Shown piece after piece: positions 42,423-51,534 of a stretch of 64,000 bases of DNA (its first letter is position 1; every line of letters starts with the position of its first letter). The DNA lies in NCBI RefSeq assembly GCF_026003995.1, contig NZ_BPIG01000005.1, positions 109,022 through 173,021 of the forward strand, given 5' to 3'. The position numbers and the translations under genes were made by a program. Under the pieces are notes generated by a model. The model was not told the DNA's origin and ran no database searches. It saw only the letters and a program-made list of their open reading frames with translations. This stretch comes from Tepidiforma sp. Its GTDB lineage: Bacteria; Chloroflexota; Dehalococcoidia; Tepidiformales; Tepidiformaceae.

Positions 42423-44110
42423 CACGCCGCCGGGAGCTCCGGCAGCTCGCGCTTCGTCCACGGCAGCCGGACCGGGCTCGCCTTCTCGCCGACCAGCGCC
42501 ACCGCGAGGGCGATGCCGGGCAGGTCCGCTTCGCTCCGGTAGACGAGGTAGCGCGGCTCCCAGGCCGGATCCCACTTGTCTTTGAACGCGCGCAGCCCCT
42601 GGAAGTTGAACAGCCGGCCGCCGTACTCGTACAGCCAGTTGAGGACGCGCCCTTTCACGCCAGTCTCTTCGATGTTCGCCAGCGGCGCGAAGCCGAGGTT
42701 GAGCCCCTCCAGCCCGGCATCCCGGAACTGCTCCGCCATCCGCACGAAGAGGTAGTCCATCGTGCCGTTCGGCGAATCGGGCCGCCGCCGCATCAGGTCG
42801 AAGTTCGCCTCCTTCGACTGGAACGACGGCAGGACGTTCGCGAACGCCTCGATCCGGCCCGAGGGCGCGCGCACCGCCAGCACCCGCGTCTCGCGCAGGT
42901 AGTCCTCATCGAACCACCCGAGCGTGAACTGCCGCTCCCGGTGGTGGCCGTCCGCCAGCCACGCGTCCGATACTTCGCGCAGCTCGGCCATCGTCGCGTC
43001 GTCGATCGGCTGCGGCAGCTCCACCACCTCGTACCCCTCGCGCTCCATCCGGTTCACCGTCGCCCGGATGTGCTTGAACGACTTGCCCGAGAGGCTGAAC
43101 CCCGGCAGCCGGATGACCGCGTCCTCGCCGATCTTCAGCGCCTTCAGGCCGAGCGACTGCAGCAGCTCGACCTCCCCCGGCGCGCACTGGTGGAAGCAAA
43201 AGCCCCAGCCGTTCAGGTCGCAAAACTCGATGAACTCCCGCACCACGGCCCGGCACGCCTCCGGCTCCCCGATCGGGCCGCCGAGCACCACGGCGACCCC
43301 GCGCGAGACGCGGTAGCCGAGGAACGCCTCGCCCTCGCTCGCGAAGAAGTGCGACTTGTCCGGCATCAGGTGGAAGTACGCCAGCGACGACGTCGCCCAC
43401 TTCTCCAGGATCTCCCGCACGCGGTGCAGCTCCCGCTGCTCCTCCGTCAGGTGGTAGCGCACCGGCGAAAGCGCGTGCCACGTCCCCACCGCGAGGCTCG
43501 CCCCCATGAACAGCCGGACCGAATCGAGGAACCACCGCCCGTGCCGCCCGACGGGCTCGGCGTTCGCCTCCGGCACGATGAGCACGAGCCGCACCGCATC
43601 CTCGGCGATGGCGATGAGCGATTCGGTCCCGCGGAAATGCCGGTCCAGCCACCACAGCCCGGCCAGCGCGTAGACGAACGCCCCGGCCGTCCCCAGCACG
43701 AACCAGGCGATGCCCCGGCGCGCCATCGCCGGGTCGCTCCGGGCCGGGAAGAGCGGCGCCCACGCGATGAGCAGCGCGGCCGTCGCCGCCGAGGCCGCGA
43801 TGCCGACGAGGTCGGCGCGCTTCACCTGGAAGCACGCGATCGCCGCCAGCGCCGCCACCGTCGCGATGAGCCACGCCTGCCGCTTGCCGCGCAGCAGGCC
43901 GCGCACCGTGCCCGCCTGCGCCAGCGAGGCCAGCACGAGCAGGAACCGCGACGTGATCACCGCCTCCACCGGGAACGCCCGGTGGAGCGGCCCGACCTGG
44001 ATCGGCGGGTGGTGGACCATCACCAGCACGAAGCCGAGCAGCGCGTTCGCCGCCACGACGCCCGCGGCGATGCGCCGCCGCCGCTGCCCCGGGATGCCTG
44101 TCCGCGTCAC
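42422..44110 (-). CDS. DUF2156 (phosphatidylglycerol lysyltransferase C-terminal-like) protein
   Basis: 562 residues from GTG 44110 (GTGA overlap with the upstream gene). The N-terminal 200 residues contain about six hydrophobic segments. The C-terminal 330 form the double GNAT-like DUF2156 domain: KSHFFASEGEAFLGYRVSRGVAVVLGGPIGEP, GKSFKHIRATVNRMEREGY, MDYLFVRMAEQFRDAGLEGLNLGFAPLA and LFNFQGLRAFKDKWDPAWEPRYLVY. In MprF this domain transfers an aminoacyl group from tRNA to phosphatidylglycerol. Here it is separate from the flippase, which is the adjacent gene. Confidence 0.88.
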   Translation of the reverse strand: MTRTGIPGQRRRRIAAGVVAANALLGFVLVMVHHPPIQVGPLHRAFPVEAVITSRFLLVLASLAQAGTVRGLLRGKRQAWLIATVAALAAIACFQVKRADLVGIAASAATAALLIAWAPLFPARSDPAMARRGIAWFVLGTAGAFVYALAGLWWLDRHFRGTESLIAIAEDAVRLVLIVPEANAEPVGRHGRWFLDSVRLFMGASLAVGTWHALSPVRYHLTEEQRELHRVREILEKWATSSLAYFHLMPDKSHFFASEGEAFLGYRVSRGVAVVLGGPIGEPEACRAVVREFIEFCDLNGWGFCFHQCAPGEVELLQSLGLKALKIGEDAVIRLPGFSLSGKSFKHIRATVNRMEREGYEVVELPQPIDDATMAELREVSDAWLADGHHRERQFTLGWFDEDYLRETRVLAVRAPSGRIEAFANVLPSFQSKEANFDLMRRRPDSPNGTMDYLFVRMAEQFRDAGLEGLNLGFAPLANIEETGVKGRVLNWLYEYGGRLFNFQGLRAFKDKWDPAWEPRYLVYRSEADLPGIALAVALVGEKASPVRLPWTKRELPELPAA

Positions 44111-45198
44111 GAGTGTTCGCCCTCCTCGATGAATGCCGGCGCGGCAGCGTCACGCCGCTCGCGCCCGGAAAGCCGCAAGGCCACCAGTCCTGCCGCCAGC
44201 GGGATCCACGCCTCGCCGATGCGGAAGAGCACGACGGCCGCTGCCGTGCCCGGGAGGCTCACGCCGTAGCTCCGCAGCATTGCGCCCAGCGACGCCTCGG
44301 CGAAGCCGAGCCCGCCCGGCAGCACGCCGACGGTCGAAAACAGCACCGTCATCGCGTAGCCCGAAAGCGCCACCACGGGGCTCGCCGGCTCGCCAAGCGC
44401 CTGCAGCACGCTCCACAGCAGCCCGGCCCCGGCCAGCTCCACGGCCATGCCCCACGCCAACGCCCCCGCCAGCCGCCCCGGCGCGCGCCGCAGCGCCGAT
44501 ACCGCTTCGAACAGCTCATCCGCCGCTTCGTCGTTCGGGACGAACGCCCCGTGCTCCCGCCCGAGCAGCCGCCGGCCGGCGTGCGCCGCCATCCCGGCCG
44601 CCCGGTAGACCCGCCGGACCGCCGCCCGGCTCCAGAGCGCGCCCGCGAGCACCGCCACCTGCGCGATGACGTACACCCCGAAGATCGCGCCCGCCAGCAG
44701 CTCCAGCCGCATCACGTGGCCGTCCACCCACATGACCACGAACACGACCGCCAGCGTCAGCGTGAACGTCGCATGGGCGATGACCACCACGCCGGTGTAG
44801 GCGGTGGTCACCAGCCCCGCCGGCTCGCCGACCCGTTTCGCCCGCGCGAGGAAGACCGCGAGCCCGCCCATGCCCGCCGACTTCGAGACGATGTTCAGCG
44901 CGCCCCCCGCCAGCGAAGGCTGCAGCAGCTCCCGCATGCTGCCCTGCAGCCCTACCGCCCGCCACGCGCCCGCGTACATCCCGGCCTGCCCGACCAGGTA
45001 GAGCGCCGTCCACCCCAGCCCGGCCAGCAGCCACCAGGGATTCGCCGTTCGCGCCGCGTGCCACGCATCCGGGATGTCGCGCCGGTTCGCCCAGGCGAAG
45101 ACTGCCGCCGCCGCGATCACGATGACCCAGGCGACAACCCGCACCCACCGGCCAGCCCGGGGAACTGCGGCGGCCGGCTCCGGGGATTGGGGCGTCAT
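44107..45198 (-). CDS. Lysylphosphatidylglycerol synthase TM region/flippase-like protein (UPF0104)
   Basis: 363 residues from ATG 45198 with about eight membrane helices. GGALNIVSKSAGMGGLAVFLARAKR, the late LFSTVGVLPGGLGFAEASLGAML and RIGEAWIPLAAGLVALRL match the flippase half of MprF. It would move the modified lipid across the membrane. It is first in a three-gene operon with the DUF2156 and rhomboid-like genes. Confidence 0.88.
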   Translation of the reverse strand: MTPQSPEPAAAVPRAGRWVRVVAWVIVIAAAAVFAWANRRDIPDAWHAARTANPWWLLAGLGWTALYLVGQAGMYAGAWRAVGLQGSMRELLQPSLAGGALNIVSKSAGMGGLAVFLARAKRVGEPAGLVTTAYTGVVVIAHATFTLTLAVVFVVMWVDGHVMRLELLAGAIFGVYVIAQVAVLAGALWSRAAVRRVYRAAGMAAHAGRRLLGREHGAFVPNDEAADELFEAVSALRRAPGRLAGALAWGMAVELAGAGLLWSVLQALGEPASPVVALSGYAMTVLFSTVGVLPGGLGFAEASLGAMLRSYGVSLPGTAAAVVLFRIGEAWIPLAAGLVALRLSGRERRDAAAPAFIEEGEHS

Positions 45199-45263
45199 GC
45201 TTCGATGATTTCGCGCCCGCCGGCACCGAAAAAGATGCCTTCGATGACACCATCTCCGGGTCT

Positions 45264-46292
45264 TTACCGGCCGACCTGCGCATGCCCGCGCGCCCACGCC
45301 AGCAGCGACTCTGCCGGCCACGTGTTCACCACCCGCGCCGGCGGCACCCCCGCCGCCTCCGCCCGCGCCGTCCCGTGCGAGAGCCAGTCCAGCTGCCCCG
45401 GCGCGTGCGCGTCCGAATCGATCGCGAACAGGCAGCCGAGCTCGTTCGCCAGCCGCAGCAGCCGCATCGGCGGGTCCAGCCGCTCCACCCGGGAGTTGAC
45501 CTCCACCGCCTTCCCGAGCCGCGCGCACGCTGCGAAGACTGTCTCCGCATCGAACGCCGACTCCGGCCGTGTCTTCCCCAGCACGTACCGCCCCGTGCAG
45601 TGCCCGAGGATGTCGAGGTGCGGGTGTTCGACCGCCGCCAGCATCCGCGGCGTCATCTCCTCGGCCGGCATCCGCAGCTTGCTGTGCACGCTGCCGACCA
45701 CCACGTCGAGCTGCGCGAGCAGCTCCTCCTCCTGGTCGAGCCGCCCGTCATCGAGGATGTCCACCTCGATCCCGGTCAGGATGCGGAACGGCGCCAGCTC
45801 CCGGTTCAGCTCTGCCACGGCCTCCAGCTGCGCGCGCAGCCGCTCCGCCGAGAGGCCGTTCGCCACCCGGAGCCGCGGCGAATGGTCGGTCAGCACGATG
45901 TACTCGTGCCCCAGCTCCCGCGCCGTCTCCGCCATCTCCCGGATCGGGCTGCCGCCGTCCGACCAGTCGGAGTGGACGTGGCAGTCGCCCCGCAGGAGCG
46001 CCCGGAGCGCGCCGCCGTGCCCCGGCCCCCACGCCGCCGCCTGCTCCGCCTCCAGCTGCGCGAGGTAGGCCGGCACCTCGCCCCGCACGGCCTCGGCGAT
46101 GACCCGCGCCGTCACCGCGCCGATGCCCTTCACCTCCTCGAGCCGCCCCTCCGCGGCGCGCCGCGCGACCTCCCCCGGGCCCAGCTCATCGACGATCGCC
46201 GCCGCCCGCCGGAAGGCCCGCACCCGGAACTCCGGGGCGTTCTCCCGCTCCAGCAGGAAGGCGATCCGGCGCAGTGCCCTCGCAGGCTCCAT
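45264..46292 (-). CDS. PHP domain-containing phosphoesterase with N-terminal helix-hairpin-helix region
   Basis: 342 residues. Residues 1-90 resemble the N-terminal helical and HhH region of family X DNA polymerases (FRVRAFRRAAAIVDEL, VKGIGAVTARVIAEAV). From residue 100 a PHP domain follows: GDCHVHSDWSDG, LGHEYIVLTDHSPRL, TGIEVDIL, VVVGSVHSKL and FAIDSDAHAPGQLDWL, carrying the trinuclear metal ligands. The polymerase palm is absent, so this is a PolX-like fragment that stands alone, probably a DNA or nucleotide phosphoesterase. Divergent from a methyltransferase. Confidence 0.85.
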   Translation of the reverse strand: MEPARALRRIAFLLERENAPEFRVRAFRRAAAIVDELGPGEVARRAAEGRLEEVKGIGAVTARVIAEAVRGEVPAYLAQLEAEQAAAWGPGHGGALRALLRGDCHVHSDWSDGGSPIREMAETARELGHEYIVLTDHSPRLRVANGLSAERLRAQLEAVAELNRELAPFRILTGIEVDILDDGRLDQEEELLAQLDVVVGSVHSKLRMPAEEMTPRMLAAVEHPHLDILGHCTGRYVLGKTRPESAFDAETVFAACARLGKAVEVNSRVERLDPPMRLLRLANELGCLFAIDSDAHAPGQLDWLSHGTARAEAAGVPPARVVNTWPAESLLAWARGHAQVGR

Positions 46293-46351
46293 GCCCCACA
46301 GCCTACCCTCCCTTGGACGCCGCGGCTCCGTTCCGGCAGAATGCAGATTCC

Positions 46352-47581
46352 ATGCAGCCGCCGCCGGTTTCCGAGCGCGACCCGGAGTCGCTCAAGCGCT
46401 ACCTGCTCAGCTTCCGCTGGCCCTTCCGCAACGAAGAGGTCCACCACATCCTCGTCAACGGCGGCCTGCCGCTCTGGCGGCAGGTGCTCCGCTTCGTGCC
46501 GAATCCGAAAGAGCGCGGCAAGGCGCTCGAACTCGGCAGCCCGCCCTTCCACATCACCCTCCTCCTCCAGCGCTTCCGCAACTACGACCTCTCGCTCACC
46601 GGCTACGCCGCCGACGGCCGGCCCGAAATCCGCCAGACGCTCGAAAGCCCCGAGTTCGGCGAAACCTACGACTTCGTCTGCACCTGCTTCAACGCCGAGG
46701 CCGACGCCTTCCCCTACCCCGATGCCACCTTCGACCTGGTCACCTGGTGCGAGGTCATCGAACACCTGACCGAAAACCCGGTCCACACCCTCGCGGAAAT
46801 CCACCGCGTCCTCAAGCCCGGCGGCGCGCTCGTGATTTCGACGCCGAACGCCTCCCGGGCCGACTCGATCGCGAACTTCCTCGCCGGCCGCAACATCTAC
46901 GACCCGTACCACCTCGGCGCCCCGCTCAAGGGCTCGCGCCACAGCCGCGAGTACACCCTCGCCGAGCTCACCGGCCTGCTCGAAGGCTGCGGCTACACCG
47001 TCGAGCGCGCGGCCGATATCGACATCTACCCGCCGGCGAGCCGCAACCGCCGCATCTTCCGCTGGCTGATGAACGACGTCGTCAGCCGGTTCACGAAGGG
47101 CCGCTACCGCTACCACCTCTTCGTCCGCGCCCGGAAGACCGATGCCCCCTTCCGCTGGCACTTTCCCCCGGGCCTCTTCGATATGGGCCACCTCGCCTTC
47201 TACATGGCCCCGCGCGACCCGGATGTCACCTTCGGCATCAACGACGTGCCGCACATCGCGATGGGCTGGGGCGACCTCCAGCGCGGCCCCGGCGGCCGCG
47301 AGTACCGCCGCTCCGGACAGGTCGGCGACATCTACCTCCTCGCCCGCGAGCCGCGCTCCCGCGCCGTCGTCACGCTCGCGAACGGCCGCGGCGAAGCCCA
47401 GGCCTGGCACGACAACGGCGGCAACCTCGTCCTCCTCGGCGCCACCCGCTTCGATGCCCCCGCCGGCGAGTGGACCGAGGTCGCCATCCCGCTCTCGGAT
47501 GACTTCGAGCCCGGCAACCCGCTCCACATCCGACTCGACACCGAGGCCGGCGTCGACGTCCACCGCGTCGTCACGACATAA
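46352..47581 (+). CDS. SAM-dependent methyltransferase with C-terminal extension
   Basis: 409 residues from ATG 46352. The N-terminal 250 residues form a class I methyltransferase: KALELGSPPFHITLLLQRF, the late DATFDLVTWCEVIEHLTENPVHTLAEIHRVLKPGG and STPNASR. The Gly-rich SAM motif is degenerate (ELGSPPF). The last 150 residues (GDIYLLAREPRSRAVVTL onward) are beta-rich and not recognised. Methyltransferases of this type often act in cell-wall or polysaccharide synthesis. No glycosyltransferase is adjacent. Confidence 0.8.
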   Translation: MQPPPVSERDPESLKRYLLSFRWPFRNEEVHHILVNGGLPLWRQVLRFVPNPKERGKALELGSPPFHITLLLQRFRNYDLSLTGYAADGRPEIRQTLESPEFGETYDFVCTCFNAEADAFPYPDATFDLVTWCEVIEHLTENPVHTLAEIHRVLKPGGALVISTPNASRADSIANFLAGRNIYDPYHLGAPLKGSRHSREYTLAELTGLLEGCGYTVERAADIDIYPPASRNRRIFRWLMNDVVSRFTKGRYRYHLFVRARKTDAPFRWHFPPGLFDMGHLAFYMAPRDPDVTFGINDVPHIAMGWGDLQRGPGGREYRRSGQVGDIYLLAREPRSRAVVTLANGRGEAQAWHDNGGNLVLLGATRFDAPAGEWTEVAIPLSDDFEPGNPLHIRLDTEAGVDVHRVVTT

Positions 47582-47610
47582 GCACGTCATCCCCGGTTAA
47601 CACCCCGCAA

Positions 47611-47640
47611 TTGCTGAGCGATCGCGCGCTTTGCTACGAT
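47611..47640 (+). promoter_or_regulatory. Promoter upstream of the HNH endonuclease gene
   Basis: TTGCTG (47611-47616) and TACGAT (47635-47640) with an 18-bp spacer, 28 bp before the ATG. A good sigma-70-type match. Confidence 0.6.
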
Positions 47641-47668
47641 CCCGCAAAGGCAGGCCGGGGGCTCCTCG

Positions 47669-48208
47669 ATGGGGATAGATGGCATCGCCGTCCTGGTCCT
47701 GAACCAGAACTACGAGCCGCTCAACGTGTGCTCCGTGCGGCGCGCCATCGTCCTCGTCCTCCGCGGTAAGGCTGAAGTCATCGAATCCGCCCGCACCGTC
47801 CTCCACACCGCCCGCGCCACGCTCGCCCTGCCCTCCGTCATCCGCCTCGTCCACATGGTCCGCCGGCCGCGGCCGAAGCTCCGCCTCAGCCGCCGCGAAA
47901 TCTTCCAGCGCGACGGCTGGCAGTGCGTCTACTGCGGCCGCCAGACGCGCGACCTCACCCTCGACCACGTCATCCCCCGCCACCGGGGCGGCCCGCACAC
48001 CTGGGAAAACCTCGTCGCCGCCTGCCGCGCCTGCAACCACCGCAAAGCCGGCCGCACCCCGCAGGAAGCCCGCATGGCTCTCCTCCGCGAACCCGCCCAG
48101 CCGCGCGTCAGCATCTACCACACCTTCTTCCCCTACCTCGAAAGCGAAGAAGCCTGGCGCAAATTCGTCCCCGGCTGGCACGACGGCTCCCTCGCCGCCG
48201 CTGGCTGA
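47669..48208 (+). CDS. HNH endonuclease family protein
   Basis: 179 residues. The N-terminus VLVLNQNYEPLNVCSVRRAIVLVLRGKAEV is shared by a widespread stand-alone HNH family. The HNH domain has CVYCGRQTRDLTLDHVIPRHRGGPHTWENLVAACRACNHRKAGRTP, with two zinc-binding CxxC pairs, the DHV active site and Asn/His. No intron, intein, toxin or restriction partner is adjacent; this family is conserved in housekeeping positions across Chloroflexota, cyanobacteria and Actinobacteria. Confidence 0.93.
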   Translation: MGIDGIAVLVLNQNYEPLNVCSVRRAIVLVLRGKAEVIESARTVLHTARATLALPSVIRLVHMVRRPRPKLRLSRREIFQRDGWQCVYCGRQTRDLTLDHVIPRHRGGPHTWENLVAACRACNHRKAGRTPQEARMALLREPAQPRVSIYHTFFPYLESEEAWRKFVPGWHDGSLAAAG

Positions 48209-48212
48209 ACGC

Positions 48213-48243
48213 TTAGCAAGGATTCGCTGACCTCCGGTATCAT
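48213..48243 (+). promoter_or_regulatory. Promoter and strong RBS for the CoA-transferase gene
   Basis: TTAGCA (48213-48218) and TATCAT (48238-48243), spacer 19 bp. GGAGGT follows 8-9 nt before GTG 48276. Confidence 0.45.
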
Positions 48244-48275
48244 CTCCGCCCAAATCGCTGCGGAGGTCACATCCG

Positions 48276-49604
48276 GTGAAGCCTACGGCGCCGAACTGGC
48301 GCGATATCGTCGCGTCGAAGCTCGTCTCCCCCGAAGAAGCTGTCGCCCTCGTGAAGGACGGCGACTGGGTCTGGACCGGCGGCTGGACCTCCGTCCCGCC
48401 CCAGCTCTGCGCCGCCCTCGCCGCCCGCGCCGGCCAGGTGAAGGACGTCACCATCGTCAACTTCCTCTCCCCCTTCAACTGGGACCGGCCCGAAGTCCTC
48501 GCCCACTGGAAGGTCATCACCGGCTACTGCAGCCCCTTCGACCGGAAGGCCGCCCGCGAAGGCCGCATCGAATACGTGCCCGTCTCCCAGTTCCGCGAAG
48601 GGAAGATGCCGCCCGGGCTCGACCACCTCGACGTCGCCCTCATCCCGATCTCCCCGCCGGATGAGGACGGCTGGTGCTCCTTCGGCTCCGGCGTCTTCTT
48701 CGGCCCCACCGTCTCCTCCATCGCCACCACCCTCGTGGGCGAAATCCACGAGAACTTCATCCGCACCGGCGGCGGCAACCGCATCCACATCGACCGCTTC
48801 GCCCGCGTCTGCGAATACACCCTGCCCCCCGCGCAGGCCCCCATCCCGCCGCGCACCGAAGAAACGGAACTCGCCGCCAACGTCATCTGCACGCTCGTCG
48901 CGAACGAAATCGTCTACGACGGCGCCACCCTCCAGTTCGGCATCGGCGACGTTTCCGCCGCCCTCCCCGTCTTCCTCGAAGAGAAGCACGACCTCGGCGT
49001 CCACACCGAACTGCTCCCCGGCGGCATCCCCGACCTCGTCGAAAAGGGCGTCATCACCGGCAAGCACAAGCCCCACCACGTCGGCAAAGTCGTCGCCAGC
49101 GCGCTCGGCCAGGTCCCGCCCGAAGACCTCGCCCGCATCAACGGCAACCCGACCTACGAGCTGTACGACTTCACCCATACCGACGACCTCCGCCTTCTGC
49201 TGCAGATCGAGAACTTCATCGCCGTCAACAACGCCCTCGCGGTCGACCTCACCGGCAACGTCTCCTCCGAGACGCAGGGGCCGCTCGTCTACTCCGGCAC
49301 CGGCGGCCAGGCGGTCTTCGCCATCGGCGCCTCCACCGCAGCCGGCGGCTCCGTCATCGTCCTCCCCTCCAGCACGCTCGTCGGCGATACCCGCCACACC
49401 CGCATCGTCGCCGGCCACGCGCCCGGCACCGTCGTCACCGTCCACCGCGGCTTCGTCGACTACGTCGTCACCGAACAGGGGATCGCGAAGCTCCGCGGCA
49501 AATCCTTGCGCGAGCGCATGGCCGAGCTCATCTCCGTCGCCCACCCGGACTTCCGCCGCGAATTGAAGGCCGAGGCGAACCGCATCTACGGCATCACCAT
49601 CTGA
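48276..49604 (+). CDS. Acetyl-CoA hydrolase/transferase (4-hydroxybutyrate CoA-transferase-like)
   Basis: 442 residues from GTG 48276, supported by GGAGGT upstream. The two-domain family I CoA-transferase fold is clear: VWTGGWTSVPPQLCAAL, LQFGIGDVSAALP, LGVHTELLPGGIPDLVEKG, NNALAVDLTGNVSSETQGP, YSGTGGQAVFAIG and VVTEQGIAKLRGKS. The usual catalytic Glu would be in the C-terminal domain. It exchanges CoA between acyl-CoA and acetate or a related acid. A second family member is encoded at 53343-54642 on the other strand. Confidence 0.92.
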   Translation: MKPTAPNWRDIVASKLVSPEEAVALVKDGDWVWTGGWTSVPPQLCAALAARAGQVKDVTIVNFLSPFNWDRPEVLAHWKVITGYCSPFDRKAAREGRIEYVPVSQFREGKMPPGLDHLDVALIPISPPDEDGWCSFGSGVFFGPTVSSIATTLVGEIHENFIRTGGGNRIHIDRFARVCEYTLPPAQAPIPPRTEETELAANVICTLVANEIVYDGATLQFGIGDVSAALPVFLEEKHDLGVHTELLPGGIPDLVEKGVITGKHKPHHVGKVVASALGQVPPEDLARINGNPTYELYDFTHTDDLRLLLQIENFIAVNNALAVDLTGNVSSETQGPLVYSGTGGQAVFAIGASTAAGGSVIVLPSSTLVGDTRHTRIVAGHAPGTVVTVHRGFVDYVVTEQGIAKLRGKSLRERMAELISVAHPDFRRELKAEANRIYGITI

Positions 49605-49624
49605 CGCCCGGCGAATCGCGGCCT

Positions 49625-49650
49625 GCGGGCGGGGTCCCGGCCCCGCCCGC
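49625..49650 (+). terminator. Hairpin after the CoA-transferase gene
   Basis: GCGGGCGGGG (49625-49634) pairs perfectly with CCCCGCCCGC (49641-49650) over a six-base loop. There is no T-run. Confidence 0.5.
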
Positions 49651-49691
49651 CCCCTCCGCCGCGGCTATACTGCCGCCACGGAGGCAGCACC

Positions 49692-50594
49692 ATGAACGAC
49701 TACCGCACCATCCTCTACGAGGTCGAGCGCGGCCGCGCCCGCATCACGCTCAACCGCCCCGAAAAGCTCAACGCCCTCAGCCTCGAACTCCAGCAGGAGC
49801 TGCACGACGCCCTCTGGGAAGCCGATAACGACACCCGCGTCCACGCCGTCATCATCCGCGGCGCCGGCCGCGCCTTCTCCGCCGGCTACGACCTCACGCC
49901 GCTCGGCAACCGCCGCCCCGCCCCCGAGGGCGACCACTACACCGCCGTCTACCGCGGCGCCCGCACCTTCGACGACGACGCCTGGCAGCTCGAACGCGCC
50001 CAGCGGCTCCGCATGGCCATCTTCGATATGCACAAGCCCGTCGTCGCCCAGGTCCACGGCTACTGCCTCGCGGGGGGCACCGACATCGCCTTCCTCTGCG
50101 ACATCGTCATCGCCGCCGAGGATGCCACGATCGGCTTCCCGCCCGCCCGCGCCATGGGGTCGCTCCCCAACCAGATGTGGGTCTACCACTGCGGCCCCCA
50201 GTGGGCGAAGCGCCTCTTCCTCACCGGCGACACCATCACCGGCGCCGAGGCCGCGAAAATCGGCCTCGTCCTCAAGGCCGTCCCCGCCAGCCTCCTCCAG
50301 CAGGAGGTCGAAGGCCTCGTCGACCGCATGGCGATGATCGACGCCGAGCTCCTCTCGGCCAACAAGCGCATCGTCAACCTCGCGCTCGAACTGATGGGCG
50401 CCCGGACCATGCAGCGGCTCGGCGCGGAGAACGACGCCCGCGCCCACCTCGCGCCCTCCGTCCGCGAATTCGGCCGCATCGCCGCCGAGCAGGGCCTGAA
50501 GGCCGCGCTCCACTGGCGCGATGCGAAGTTCGGCGACGGCCGCGCACGCGTCGACGGCCCCGAAATCCGCGACGAGCACGGCCGCCTCGTCTGA
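49692..50594 (+). CDS. Enoyl-CoA hydratase/isomerase family protein
   Basis: 300 residues, with GGAG upstream and a TATACT box at 49666-49671. The crotonase landmarks are ITLNRPEKLNAL, AFSAGYDLTPL (oxyanion hole 1) and GYCLAGGTDIAFLCDIVIAA (oxyanion hole 2). The active-site loop FPPARAMGSLPNQMWVYHCGPQWAKRLF lacks the usual paired Glu residues, so hydratase activity is uncertain. It is longer than the gene at 3838 by a C-terminal tail, and sits next to a CoA-transferase. Confidence 0.87.
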   Translation: MNDYRTILYEVERGRARITLNRPEKLNALSLELQQELHDALWEADNDTRVHAVIIRGAGRAFSAGYDLTPLGNRRPAPEGDHYTAVYRGARTFDDDAWQLERAQRLRMAIFDMHKPVVAQVHGYCLAGGTDIAFLCDIVIAAEDATIGFPPARAMGSLPNQMWVYHCGPQWAKRLFLTGDTITGAEAAKIGLVLKAVPASLLQQEVEGLVDRMAMIDAELLSANKRIVNLALELMGARTMQRLGAENDARAHLAPSVREFGRIAAEQGLKAALHWRDAKFGDGRARVDGPEIRDEHGRLV

Positions 50595-50625
50595 CCCCGC
50601 GCCGCCCCTGCGCTACCATGAGCCC

Positions 50626-50850
50626 GTGCAGCCCGACGACGACGACCGCATCCCCCTCGGCCGCGACCCGGACGACGACCGCGACCTTGGCCCCGATGAA
50701 CGCGACCGCGACCTGCTGGACGGCTCGTGGGAGCAGAAGTACTACAGCGGCCAGCTCCGCACGCGCGACTGGAACACCGTCGCCCTCGGCATCGCCATCA
50801 TCGTGGTGATCGCGCTCGTCCTGCCCATGCTGCTGGTGGCCCTCCGGTGA
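50626..50850 (+). CDS. Small single-span membrane protein
   Basis: 74 residues from GTG 50626, six bases after TACCAT. The N-terminus is strongly acidic (DDDDRIPLGRDPDDDRDLGPDERDRDLL). A middle basic-aromatic segment follows, then one C-terminal helix, TVALGIAIIVVIALVLPMLLV. It is probably a tail-anchored inner-membrane protein of unknown function. Too short for confident family assignment. Confidence 0.55.
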   Translation: MQPDDDDRIPLGRDPDDDRDLGPDERDRDLLDGSWEQKYYSGQLRTRDWNTVALGIAIIVVIALVLPMLLVALR

Positions 50851-51440
50851 GCGCCGGCCCCCGTCGCGCTCTTCGGCCCGGGCGGCGAACCCCTCCGCGC
50901 CGCGGCCCTCGCGCTCGCCGAGGCCGGCCGGCCCATCGGCCTTGCCACGCTCGCGAACCTCCAGCAGCAGGAGTTCGCCACCGCCAGCATCGCCAACGAA
51001 CTCCTGGGTGCTCGGCGCCGACCACCTCCACCCGCGTCATCGACGCCGCCGAGCCGGCCGCCGCCGAGGCCTTCCTCGCCGAGCTCGAGGACCGCTTCGG
51101 CCCGCTCGCCGCCTGCCTCATCGACCCCCGGCCCGCTCCCTGCCATCGCGTTCGACGAATGGTCGCTCGATGAGTGGCTGCCCCTCACCCCGCCGGCAGC
51201 TCGCCGCCGTCCTGGCCCGCTGGCGCGCGCCGCCATCCCCCTCCTCGAGCGGCGGGGGCGGCGGCGCCGTCCTCATCGCCCGGCACCCGGCCCCGGCCGG
51301 CGCCTCCGCTGCGGTCGTCGATGCCGCCCCTCGCGGCGCTGCCCGGCGCCCTCGCGGGCTGGAGTACGCCGGCCGCCCCGCTCCGCTTCGCCGCCGCCGG
51401 GGTATCCGGCCTGCCCGCCGACCTCCTCGCCGCCCCTCGC
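50848..51440 (+). pseudogene. Decayed Rossmann/SDR-like gene with at least five frame changes
   Basis: Successive fragments in different frames read like one Rossmann protein: PVALFGPGGEPLRAAALALAEAGRPIGLATL, then WVLGADHLH, RVIDAAEPAAAEAFLAELEDRFGPLAACLIDP, LPAIAFDEWSLDEWLPL, RRQLAAVLARWRA and GGGGGAVLIARHPAPAG. The order matches short-chain dehydrogenases. The density of shifts within 600 bp is much higher than elsewhere, which favours a real pseudogene over sequence errors. Confidence 0.55.
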
Positions 51441-51534
51441 CTGACCACCTGCCCCCTGGTTTCGCAAGCCGCGCACTGGCCCCCCGGGGCCCGCCGCGCT
51501 GCGTGCCCGCGCGGCCCGTTCGCCCGGCGCCTTC

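Noticed and set aside
45264..46292. Complete family X DNA polymerase
   Set aside because: Only the helix-hairpin-helix-like N-terminus and the PHP domain are present; the polymerase palm and fingers are missing and the size is too small.
47669..48208. Homing endonuclease or restriction enzyme
   Set aside because: The HNH protein belongs to a stand-alone chromosomal family; no intron, intein or methylase partner is adjacent.
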